A DNA stretch of 7,450 bases, from NCBI GenBank assembly GCA_002422995.1, contig DIUK01000158.1:129-7578 (forward strand), in the 5' to 3' direction. The stretch comes from Rhodocyclaceae bacterium UBA6160. GTDB taxonomy: Bacteria; Pseudomonadota; Gammaproteobacteria; Burkholderiales; Rhodocyclaceae. The notes below the pieces were generated by a model. That model was not told where the DNA came from, made no database searches, and was given only the letters and a program-made list of their open reading frames with translations. Shown piece after piece: positions 1 to 5,281 of the stretch. How positions within the stretch are numbered: the first letter of the stretch is position 1; the number at the start of each line of letters is the position of its first letter. The position numbers were made by a program, and so were the translations under genes.

Positions 1-179
1 GCGCGCAGCATGATGGGTGTGCCATGTGTGTCGTCAGCGCAGACATACCAGCATTCATGGCCACGCATTTTTTGCAGACGCACCCAGATATCGGTTTGCA
101 TGTAGCCGACCAAATGGCCAAGATGAATGGCACCGTTGGCGTAGGGCAGGGCGCTGGTAACGAGAATTTTGCGTGGCAT
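1..179 (-). CDS. metG: Methionyl-tRNA synthetase, N-terminal part (runs off window)
   Basis: Cytoplasmic class I aminoacyl-tRNA synthetase that charges tRNA-Met with methionine. Only the first 59 codons are visible. The translated start reads MPRKILVTSALPYANG, followed by AIHLGHLVGYMQTDIW. This is the typical MetG opening of the Rossmann fold, with HLGH as the HIGH-type ATP-binding signature at about residues 20-23. The following RMRGHE-like and CADDTHGTP segments (seen here as KMRGHECWYVCADDTHGTP) are also characteristic of MetG. The ATG at 177-179 is chosen because the conserved N-terminus begins there; no good Shine-Dalgarno sequence precedes it. The gene is divergent from apbC, an arrangement seen in many proteobacteria. 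The KMSKS motif and the anticodon-binding domain lie outside the window. Confidence 0.96.
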   Translation of the reverse strand, partial: MPRKILVTSALPYANGAIHLGHLVGYMQTDIWVRLQKMRGHECWYVCADDTHGTPIMLR

Positions 180-363
180 GGCGGTGAGCGTCGAGAGAGG
201 GTTTTGAAATTAGCTGATCAGTTTAGCAAAGGCGCCATAGAACTTGTTGTTATCAGGGTTCGCTTGAGTTGAGTGCTGAAGATGAAACGCAAGCAGCTAT
301 AATGATCATTCTGCTGTGGGACGAAATTTTATGTTTATCCCTGCTCAAATTTAATTGGCTTTT
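180..363. promoter_or_regulatory. Divergent metG/apbC intergenic control region
   Basis: A 184-base region between two divergent starts must carry the promoters for both genes. On the plus strand there is a perfect TATAAT at 298-303. The best -35 at normal spacing is poor (TGCTGA, 274-279, 18-base spacer). Better TTGAGT hexamers at 264-269 and 269-274 lie too far away. A perfect palindrome AATGATCATT (301-310) overlaps the -10 box, and a second short palindrome CTGATCAG sits at 214-221. I could not pick a convincing metG promoter on the minus strand. Confidence 0.5.
298..303 (+). promoter_or_regulatory. Putative -10 box of the apbC promoter
   Basis: The hexamer TATAAT matches the sigma-70 -10 consensus exactly and lies 61 bases upstream of the apbC ATG. 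The matching -35 element is weak, so activity could depend on an activator or the call could be wrong. The overlapping palindrome AATGATCATT (301-310) would place a repressor site directly on the promoter. Confidence 0.45.
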
Positions 364-1458
364 ATGACTCAAATCACAGAAAAAATTATCCTCGACACTT
401 TAGCCCAGGTGCTTAATCCGCAGACGCAGCGAGATTTTGTTACAGGCAAAAGCATTAAAAATATCCGTATTTCTGGCGGTGATGTTGCGCTGGATGTGGT
501 GCTTAATTACCCAGCCAAAAGTCAGTTGGACAGCATCAAGGAAATCATTGTCACAGCTTTGCAAAACATTCCGGGCGTTGGCCGGATCAGTGTCAGTGTT
601 GCATCAGCAGTGGTTGCACATGCTGTGCAGCGCGGTGTTAAGTTGATTCCTGGGGTGAAAAATATTATTGCCGTAGCCAGCGGTAAAGGTGGGGTTGGGA
701 AATCAACTACGGCTGTAAATTTAGCCTTGGCGTTGATGGTAGAAGGGGCACGAGTGGGTATTTTGGATGCGGATATTTATGGCCCATCCTTGCCGCAAAT
801 GCTGGGTTTGCAAGGGCAGCAGCCCGAGGCGGTTGAAGGTCAGGGGATTATGCCCATGATGGCGCATGGCGTTCAGGCGATGTCGATAGGCTTGCTCATT
901 GACCCTGAGCAACCGATGGTGTGGCGTGGTCCGATGGTTACGCAAGCTTTGATGCAGCTGTTGAATGAAACACGCTGGCAGGATCTGGATTACTTGATTA
1001 TTGATATGCCTCCCGGCACAGGTGATATTCAACTCACTTTGGCTCAGCAAGTTCCTGTTACGGGCGCGGTGATTGTGACGACACCGCAGGATATTGCACT
1101 GCTGGATGCACGCAAAGGCCTTAAAATGTTTCAAAAGGTGGGTGTTCCAATTTTAGGTATTGTGGAAAATATGAGCATTCATATTTGCTCGCAATGCGGC
1201 CATGAGGAATCAATTTTTGGTAGCGGTGGCGGTGAGCGGATGGCGGTGGATTACGCGATTGAGCTGTTAGGTGCGTTGCCCTTGGATATATCCATCCGGA
1301 TGCAAACTGATTCGGGGGCGCCGAGCGTTGTTGCTGAACCGAATGGACGTGTTGCTGAAATTTATGGCAATATTGCACGCCGACTTGCAGTAAAAATGGC
1401 AGAACAAGCGCAAGACCAAACGAGCAAGTTTCCCAAAATCGTTATTCAAAATACGTAA
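364..1458 (+). CDS. apbC: Iron-sulfur cluster carrier protein ApbC/Mrp (P-loop NTPase)
   Basis: Cytoplasmic ATPase of the Mrp/NBP35 family, known to bind a [4Fe-4S] cluster and pass it to apoproteins. Residues about 1-85 match the MIP18/DUF59 (FSCA) domain. A MinD-like P-loop domain follows, with the deviant Walker A GKGGVGKS at 107-114, DADIYGPS at 135-142 and DMPPGTGD at 214-221. The conserved CxxC that holds the bridging cluster is present as CSQC (Cys275, Cys278). The 364-residue length is normal for the two-domain bacterial form, and the C-terminus ends in SKFPKIVIQNT, as I recall for betaproteobacterial homologues. The ATG at 364 is preferred over an in-frame TTG at 355, because MTQITEK aligns with the usual start. 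No Shine-Dalgarno sequence is visible for it. Transcription probably starts at the TATAAT about 60 bases upstream. The gene is divergent from metG. Confidence 0.95.
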   Translation: MTQITEKIILDTLAQVLNPQTQRDFVTGKSIKNIRISGGDVALDVVLNYPAKSQLDSIKEIIVTALQNIPGVGRISVSVASAVVAHAVQRGVKLIPGVKNIIAVASGKGGVGKSTTAVNLALALMVEGARVGILDADIYGPSLPQMLGLQGQQPEAVEGQGIMPMMAHGVQAMSIGLLIDPEQPMVWRGPMVTQALMQLLNETRWQDLDYLIIDMPPGTGDIQLTLAQQVPVTGAVIVTTPQDIALLDARKGLKMFQKVGVPILGIVENMSIHICSQCGHEESIFGSGGGERMAVDYAIELLGALPLDISIRMQTDSGAPSVVAEPNGRVAEIYGNIARRLAVKMAEQAQDQTSKFPKIVIQNT

Positions 1459-1481
1459 AAGTCGGCGCTGGTGAGACGGCG
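1457..1481. repeat. 25-base dispersed repeat, copy 1
   Basis: The 16-mer AAAAGTCGGCGCTGGT is followed by GAGACGGCG. The same 16 bases occur at 7005-7020, followed there by AACACGGCG. That gives 25 aligned positions with two mismatches. This copy begins at the last bases of the apbC stop codon, and the other lies 45 bases after the stop of the M15-peptidase gene, so both sit just 3' of a plus-strand gene in the same orientation. I see no strong hairpin within the unit. Confidence 0.6.
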
Positions 1482-1516
1482 TGAAATCTGAATTCGGCCT
1501 CTGGAAAGCGCCTCGA

Positions 1517-1534
1517 AAGCGCTCCGGAGCGCTT
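1517..1534. repeat. Perfect 18-base palindrome
   Basis: AAGCGCTCCGGAGCGCTT is its own reverse complement, so it can be a two-fold symmetric protein site or form a short GC-rich hairpin in RNA. It is preceded by an imperfect tandem repeat of 11 bases, GAAAGCGCCTC (1504-1514) then GAAAGCGCTCC (1515-1525). The sequence after it (GTAATGACGG) has no T-run, so it is not a standard intrinsic terminator. It lies 59 bases after the apbC stop. Confidence 0.6.
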
Positions 1535-1589
1535 GTAATGACGGCGGCCATGATAAGAAATTGCTTTTGGAAACTCGGCGTAGTAAACC

Positions 1590-1623
1590 GCTGCTTTTCT
1601 TTGAGAAAAGTGATAAGGGCAGC
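1590..1623 (+). other. Imperfect hairpin
   Basis: The inner stem CTTTTC (1594-1599) pairs with GAAAAG (1605-1610) around a five-base loop. The outer arms GCTGC (1590-1594) and GCAGC (1619-1623) can also pair, leaving an eight-base bulge on the 3' side and sharing base 1594 with the inner stem. No T-run follows. It could affect 3'-end stability of the apbC transcript, but chance is a fair explanation. Confidence 0.25.
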
Positions 1624-1634
1624 GTAGAAAAGTG

Positions 1635-1660
1635 TTGAATTGGCTTATTGAATTGGCTTA
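1635..1660. repeat. 13-base perfect tandem duplication
   Basis: TTGAATTGGCTTA occurs twice back to back (1635-1647 and 1648-1660) without a mismatch. The second copy contains the stop codon (TTA, read as TAA on the minus strand at 1658-1660) of the leftward ORF. The first copy repeats the same potential stop, as expected from slippage or a small duplication at the 3' end of that ORF. Confidence 0.75.
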
Positions 1661-1891
1661 GCTTGCCAGCTTGGTAAGTAATCGTGGCAAGTAACCTAAG
1701 CGCAGTAAGCGGTAGAATGCCAGGAAAGTACCGAGAAACATGCCGTGTGGTTGCCCGACATGTTTCATGAAAGGTCGAAAATAGAAGCACAAGATAACTG
1801 GGAAATTTTTCAGTACCCAGTTTTGATCTTTGAGCGTCTTGTCGAAAACAGGCGCTAAAGCGAGCTGCATGAGCAGCGATGATGACAACAT
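1658..1891 (-). pseudogene. Unrecognised 77-residue ORF, possible C-terminal gene remnant
   Basis: I do not recognise the family. The translation is rich in aromatic, hydrophobic and basic residues in a protein-like order: KDQNWVLKNFPVILCFYFRPF (about residues 21-41), then HVGQPHGMFLGTFLAFYRLL and a basic-hydrophobic end LPRLLTKLAS. This resembles the membrane-associated or amphipathic C-terminus of a larger enzyme more than a random frame. Against a complete gene: no Shine-Dalgarno sequence precedes the ATG at 1889-1891 or the internal ATG at 1868-1870, an in-frame stop lies just upstream (1898-1900), and the first 20 residues look unrelated to the rest. The ORF faces both neighbours and overlaps the upstream region of the next plus-strand gene. 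A degraded gene fragment is my preferred reading, with a genuine small protein or a chance ORF as alternatives. Confidence 0.35.
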
Positions 1892-1917
1892 TATTTTTTA
1901 TTAAGGCGATAAGCCCC

Positions 1918-2847
1918 ATGAATGAAGAAACGACTTCTGAATGCGCGCAGGAGATAACAGGCGCTACGTCGGAAATAGTAAAGAGTACGATTCAGGCGAG
2001 TAAGCCAGATGAGTACGCCAAGTCAGGCAGTGACATGCCAATAGTCAATACCGATCAAGGCGAAGTTACATCAGAAAGTCCGCAAACTTTGCCGCGGGTT
2101 ACGATTAAGGCTGCACCTCGCGTGCGAGTAGCAAAAGCCGCTGTAAAACCTGTTGAACCGGTTCAGCTCATTGCCAGTGTGGCTATCGATGATATTCCCA
2201 TGTCGATGGCGACAGCCCATATTGTTGAAACAACAGACGCCGGTTTAGTGAGTGATTTGGCAGTTGACGCTGCGCTTGAGTCACCGATGCAGTCTGCAGC
2301 TGAAACTGCGATTGAGCCGTCAGTTGAGCCCTCAGTTGAGTCAAGGCGTATTGCAGAACAAAGTCCAATAGGTAATTCAGGTTTTTCGGCACAATCAGAG
2401 CCAGGGCTTGAGGAAAGTGCGCCTGCCTTGGTGCATCAATCCCGACAAATCCACACGCCACCACCGCCTGATCCGCGTCGTCGTTTACGCGAGTTGTTGG
2501 CAATTCCAGACCGTGATCGCTCAGATGCACTTTGGGATGAACTCATTGAGCTGGAAATCCAGCTAGCGCCTGGAAATCGTGCGCAAACCCCGCATCAGGC
2601 GGATACGGGGCGGCCGCAAAAACAGCAGCGGTTTGCTGACTCAAACCGGCGACCTGCAGGGCAGCCTGGTGCTGTTCGTCATCACCGCCCGCAGGGTGCG
2701 AATCATGTAACAGCGCATCCTGCTGCAGCCAATGTTGCAAATTCTGCTGCGAGCGGGTTAGGACATCCTGGAACAGGCGCAGCAAAGCCGGGGAAACGGT
2801 TTTTCAAAAAACCACGCCGTGGCCCGCGTCCCGTTGATAAGGTTTGA
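1918..2847 (+). CDS. Hypothetical low-complexity protein with basic C-terminal tail
   Basis: A 309-residue protein I cannot assign to a named family. Residues 1-175 are low complexity, rich in Ser, Thr, Glu, Ala, Pro and Val. They include a short EPSV repeat (EPSVEPSVES, residues 133-142) encoded by a 12-base tandem repeat with one mismatch. Residues about 181-221 form the only ordered-looking part: PPPPDPRRRLRELLAIPDR, then DRSDALWDELIELEIQLAPG, a charged helix-forming stretch. The remainder is rich in Pro, Gln, Ala and Gly and ends in a very basic tail (290-309, KPGKRFF then KKPRRGPRP), which suggests nucleic-acid or polyanion contact. There is no signal peptide or membrane segment. The ATG at 1918 is preferred, with AAGG at 1903-1906, over in-frame ATGs at 1879 and 1882, whose added residues (MMTTLFFIKAISP) look unlike the rest. 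It converges with bioA 15 bases away. Confidence 0.75.
   Translation: MNEETTSECAQEITGATSEIVKSTIQASKPDEYAKSGSDMPIVNTDQGEVTSESPQTLPRVTIKAAPRVRVAKAAVKPVEPVQLIASVAIDDIPMSMATAHIVETTDAGLVSDLAVDAALESPMQSAAETAIEPSVEPSVESRRIAEQSPIGNSGFSAQSEPGLEESAPALVHQSRQIHTPPPPDPRRRLRELLAIPDRDRSDALWDELIELEIQLAPGNRAQTPHQADTGRPQKQQRFADSNRRPAGQPGAVRHHRPQGANHVTAHPAAANVANSAASGLGHPGTGAAKPGKRFFKKPRRGPRPVDKV
2806..2822 (-). terminator. Possible intrinsic terminator for bioA inside the converging gene
   Basis: Read on the minus strand, CCAC-GGC-GTGG forms a 4-bp GC-rich stem followed directly by six T residues. It lies 41 bases past the bioA stop and inside the 3' end of the converging hypothetical gene. The stem is short, so this is a weak call. 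Confidence 0.3.
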
Positions 2848-2862
2848 AGCTGGATTTTTTAT

Positions 2863-4140
2863 TCATTGAGCGTAATCCAGGGCTGTTACGACCTGTATTA
2901 CCGCTTCGGTAAGTACAGTTAAATCTTGCGCTGAAATAACCAAAGGCGGCATGAGATAAATTACTTGCCCAAATGGCCTGATCCAAACGCCCAGTGCTGC
3001 GAACTGTGAGCGCACGGCATTCAGATTCATCGGTTTGCTCATTTCCACCGCACCAATTGCGCCTTTAATACGCACGTCTTTTACGGAGGATAGCCAGCGG
3101 CAGGGTGCCAGCGCTTGTTCAAGCTGTTTTGACAATGCGGCTACTTGATTCAAACGGGGTTCTTGTTCAAACAAGTCGAGCGAGGCATTTGCCGCAGCAC
3201 AAGCCAGTGGATTTGCCATAAAAGTCGGGCCATGCATCAGTGCCTTTTGGGGTTCCTCACTTAAAAATGCGGTGAAAATATGTTCCCGTGCCACTGTGGC
3301 TGCTAACGCAAGCGTGCCGCCGGTGAGCGCCTTGGAAAGGCAGATAATGTCTGGCGTTATCTTCGCTTCTTCACAGGCAAAAAGGTGACCCGTGCGGCCA
3401 AAGCCGGTCATGATTTCATCTGCAATGAGTAATATTTGGTGTCGCTGGCAACTTGCCGCCACTCTTGCAAGGGTTGCTGCATCATGCATTTTCATGCCAC
3501 CCGCACCTTGTACTAAAGGTTCAATAATCACCGCAGCGACTTCATGTGCGTGTTGTGCAAGACATGCTTCAAAAGCGGCTTGGCTTTTTTCATCCACGGG
3601 CAGTTCAGCCATGATTTCTTTTGGCATGGCACCGGCAAATTGCGCGTGCATTCCTTCGTCGGGATCGCAAATTGCCATTGTGGCAAATGTGTCGCCATGG
3701 TAGCCATGGCGAAAATAGATGATTCGGCTACGATTTTTTTGACCTTGATTCATCCAGTATTGGCGTGCCATTTTGAGCGCTACTTCGACTGCGACAGAGC
3801 CTGAATCCGTGAAAAAAACATGATTCAGGTCACCCGGCAACAGTGCTGCCAGGCGTGATGCAAGCTGACGAGCCGGCTCATGGATTAAGCCGCCAAACAT
3901 GACATGTGGCATTATTTCAAGCTGCTGCTTTACGGCTTGCTGGATATGTGGATGATTGTAGCCATGGCAAGCGGTCCACCATGATGATGTGCCGTCGATC
4001 AGATCACGGCCATCGGCCAGCCGAATGCGCACGCCTTCAGTCGCGACAGCAACCAGCGGCAAGGGGGCCGTCGCCATTTGGGTATAAGGTAGCCAGAGTG
4101 CATCGCTTGGTGTGGGGAATCGAGAATTTTTATTCGACAT
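2863..4140 (-). CDS. bioA: Adenosylmethionine-8-amino-7-oxononanoate aminotransferase (DAPA synthase)
   Basis: Cytoplasmic PLP enzyme (class III aminotransferase) that transfers the amino group of S-adenosylmethionine to KAPA, giving 7,8-diaminopelargonate, the penultimate precursor of dethiobiotin. Numbering from the ATG at 4140, the family marks are all present: SSWWTACHGYNHP (about 52-64), HVMFGG (79-84), DSGSVAVEVALKMARQYW (112-129), YHGDT (147-151), ADEIMTGFGRTG (240-251) with the PLP-ring aspartate Asp241, and SKALTGGTLALA (269-280) with the Schiff-base Lys270. HGPTFMANPLACAAANASL (303-321) follows. At 425 residues it is complete, against 429 for the E. coli enzyme, where the lysine is K274. 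An upstream in-frame TTG (4152) is less likely than this ATG. No strong Shine-Dalgarno sequence is seen. No other bio gene and no recognisable BirA operator lie in the window. Confidence 0.96.
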   Translation of the reverse strand: MSNKNSRFPTPSDALWLPYTQMATAPLPLVAVATEGVRIRLADGRDLIDGTSSWWTACHGYNHPHIQQAVKQQLEIMPHVMFGGLIHEPARQLASRLAALLPGDLNHVFFTDSGSVAVEVALKMARQYWMNQGQKNRSRIIYFRHGYHGDTFATMAICDPDEGMHAQFAGAMPKEIMAELPVDEKSQAAFEACLAQHAHEVAAVIIEPLVQGAGGMKMHDAATLARVAASCQRHQILLIADEIMTGFGRTGHLFACEEAKITPDIICLSKALTGGTLALAATVAREHIFTAFLSEEPQKALMHGPTFMANPLACAAANASLDLFEQEPRLNQVAALSKQLEQALAPCRWLSSVKDVRIKGAIGAVEMSKPMNLNAVRSQFAALGVWIRPFGQVIYLMPPLVISAQDLTVLTEAVIQVVTALDYAQ

Positions 4141-4426
4141 ACAGGGTTGCAAAAAAGCATAGGTTGAAGTTAGCCCAGGAAAGGCGTCGGCTTTTAAAGC
4201 GTTTTCTAAGTTTCTTTCTTTTAAGTCTTAGTGTACCAATGCTTCTTGCACTGGACGCTGTGAAACGCACCCGTCACACCGCCATAGTTTTATTCGTAAT
4301 CTTTCCTGGCTGTGGTGGTAACGGGTTTGTGTTAAATTTGGCGCCGAAAGATTCAATCAAAATAATGAGTCGATTAGTGCAAGTTATTATTTATTATTGG
4401 ATGATATTTTTAAAAGGGGTATCAAA
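4141..4426. promoter_or_regulatory. Divergent control region between bioA and the lipoprotein gene
   Basis: A 286-base spacer between divergent starts. On the plus strand a good sigma-70-like promoter lies at 4338-4366 (separate entry). On the minus strand the best bioA candidate is an extended -10, TGGTACACT (plus-strand bases about 4232-4240), with no good -35, so the bioA promoter remains uncertain. I looked for the biotin operator half-sites TTGTAAACC and GGTTTACAA and did not see them. The stretch 4380-4410 is very AT-rich. Confidence 0.45.
4338..4366 (+). promoter_or_regulatory. Putative sigma-70 promoter of the envelope gene cluster
   Basis: TTGGCG (4338-4343, four of six matches to the -35 consensus) and AATAAT (4361-4366, five of six to the -10) are separated by exactly 17 bases. 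Transcription would start near 4373, leaving a 5' leader of about 54 bases before the lipoprotein ATG. This is the best-formed promoter in the window. Confidence 0.5.
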
Positions 4427-5281
4427 ATGAAAAAAAATCAGTGCAGGCGTGCTTCAAAAACAGGTTTAGCCATTCAAGCATTGTGTGTGTCACTTGCACT
4501 TTCTGGTTGTGTTGAAAATCCTATTCGAATGGGTGCTGATAGTGGCGCATCAACGGTAGCAACTGGCTCTGCTGCAGGTTCGGCGACCAGTAATGCAAAT
4601 AGCCAGTTGGAATCATGCAGTGAATCTCTGGGTACGGTGTCCTTGGTGGAGAATCAGGCGTCTTCGTGGTATGCACAGCTTACAGGGGAATATCGCTTGC
4701 CGCCGACGGCTAGTTTGCTTAAATTGCTGATTCAGCAAAGTAACTGTTTTGTTGTTGTTGAGCGCGGGGCGGCGGGTATGCGTGCGATGAGTCAGGAACG
4801 TGCTTTGGAGAAAAGTGGCGAGTTGCGTAAAGGCAGCAAGTTCAAGAAAGGCCAGATGGTTTCATCTGATTACGCTATTAATCCCGAAATTGTTTTTTCA
4901 GCTAATGACACCGGGGGCATCGGTGGTGCTTTGGGTGGCTTGATTGGCGGAAGCTCAGGGCGCATGCTGGGTTCCGTTGCCGTAAATACTAAAACTCGTG
5001 AAGCAACCGCTATTCTTACGCTGGTTGATAATCGTTCCAGCGTACAAATAGCCGCAGCAGAAGGCAGTGCGAGCAAGACTGACTGGGGTGGCATGGGCGC
5101 GCTTTTTGGTTCTGCCGGTGGTGGTGGTGTGGGCGGCTATAGCAAAACGCCGCAAGGCAAAGTGATTGCAGCTGCCTTCATGGATGCCTATAACCAGATG
5201 GTGCGCTCTTTGCGAAACTATAAAGCCCAAGAGGTGAAGGGTGGGCTAGGCAAAGGCGGTAGGCTCAAGGTCGGTAGCTAG
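4427..5281 (+). CDS. CsgG/HfaB-family outer-membrane lipoprotein
   Basis: A 284-residue exported lipoprotein. The N-terminus has basic residues, a hydrophobic stretch and a lipobox LSGC with the lipidated Cys28. The mature part resembles the CsgG/HfaB family: a segment around LLKLLIQQSNCFVVVERG, then MSQERALEKSGELRKGS, a DYAINPEIVFS strand, a Gly-rich turn (about 158-183), VAVNTKTREATAILTLVD and a second Gly-rich segment (about 219-239). CsgG itself (277 residues in E. coli) is the nonameric curlin secretion channel. No curli structural genes are visible here, so a different envelope role is likely. The ATG at 4427 has a strong AAGGGG site (4414-4419) seven bases upstream and is preferred over the in-frame ATG at 4397. 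The gene leads a likely operon with the L,D-transpeptidase gene directly after its stop. Family assignment is from pattern memory. Confidence 0.8.
   Translation: MKKNQCRRASKTGLAIQALCVSLALSGCVENPIRMGADSGASTVATGSAAGSATSNANSQLESCSESLGTVSLVENQASSWYAQLTGEYRLPPTASLLKLLIQQSNCFVVVERGAAGMRAMSQERALEKSGELRKGSKFKKGQMVSSDYAINPEIVFSANDTGGIGGALGGLIGGSSGRMLGSVAVNTKTREATAILTLVDNRSSVQIAAAEGSASKTDWGGMGALFGSAGGGGVGGYSKTPQGKVIAAAFMDAYNQMVRSLRNYKAQEVKGGLGKGGRLKVGS

Larger units (their letters stand above)
1459..1917. other. Long intergenic stretch between apbC and the next plus-strand gene
   Basis: This 459-base stretch has no confident gene. In order it holds the dispersed repeat (1457-1481), an 11-base imperfect tandem repeat plus an 18-base palindrome (1504-1534), an imperfect hairpin (1590-1623), a 13-base tandem repeat (1635-1660), and a leftward 77-codon ORF (1658-1891) that may be a gene remnant. 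The inverted repeat CTTGCCA/TGGCAAG (1662-1668 and 1685-1691) lies inside that ORF. No convincing promoter was found for the downstream gene. TTGAGC around 1829 has only a poor -10 match at proper spacing. Confidence 0.6.

Noticed and set aside
721..1134. Leftward 137-codon ORF opposite apbC
   Set aside because: It is antisense to conserved Mrp motifs, with His/Arg/Gln-rich nonsense composition.
1572..1595. Possible third, degenerate copy of the 25-base repeat (AAACTCGGCGTAGTAAACCG)
   Set aside because: Similarity is limited to about 9 of the first 11 positions and needs gaps afterwards, so it cannot be separated from chance.
2543..2785. Leftward 80-codon ORF rich in Gln, Leu and Ala
   Set aside because: It lies wholly inside the antisense strand of the hypothetical gene. 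Its Gln/Leu/Ala content is what antisense reading of Ala/Pro/Gln-rich codons gives, and it shows no domain or ribosome site.
4141..4426. BirA operator upstream of bioA
   Set aside because: I looked for TTGTAAACC/GGTTTACAA-type half-sites on both strands and found none.
3906..4430. Rightward 174-codon ORF spanning the bioA start and its upstream region
   Set aside because: Its first half is antisense to clearly conserved bioA sequence, the second half is the AT-rich control region, and the product matches nothing I know.
4427..5281. Curli secretion locus
   Set aside because: The lipoprotein is CsgG-family, but no CsgA/B curlin repeats and no CsgE/F genes are in the window, and the neighbours are peptidoglycan enzymes.
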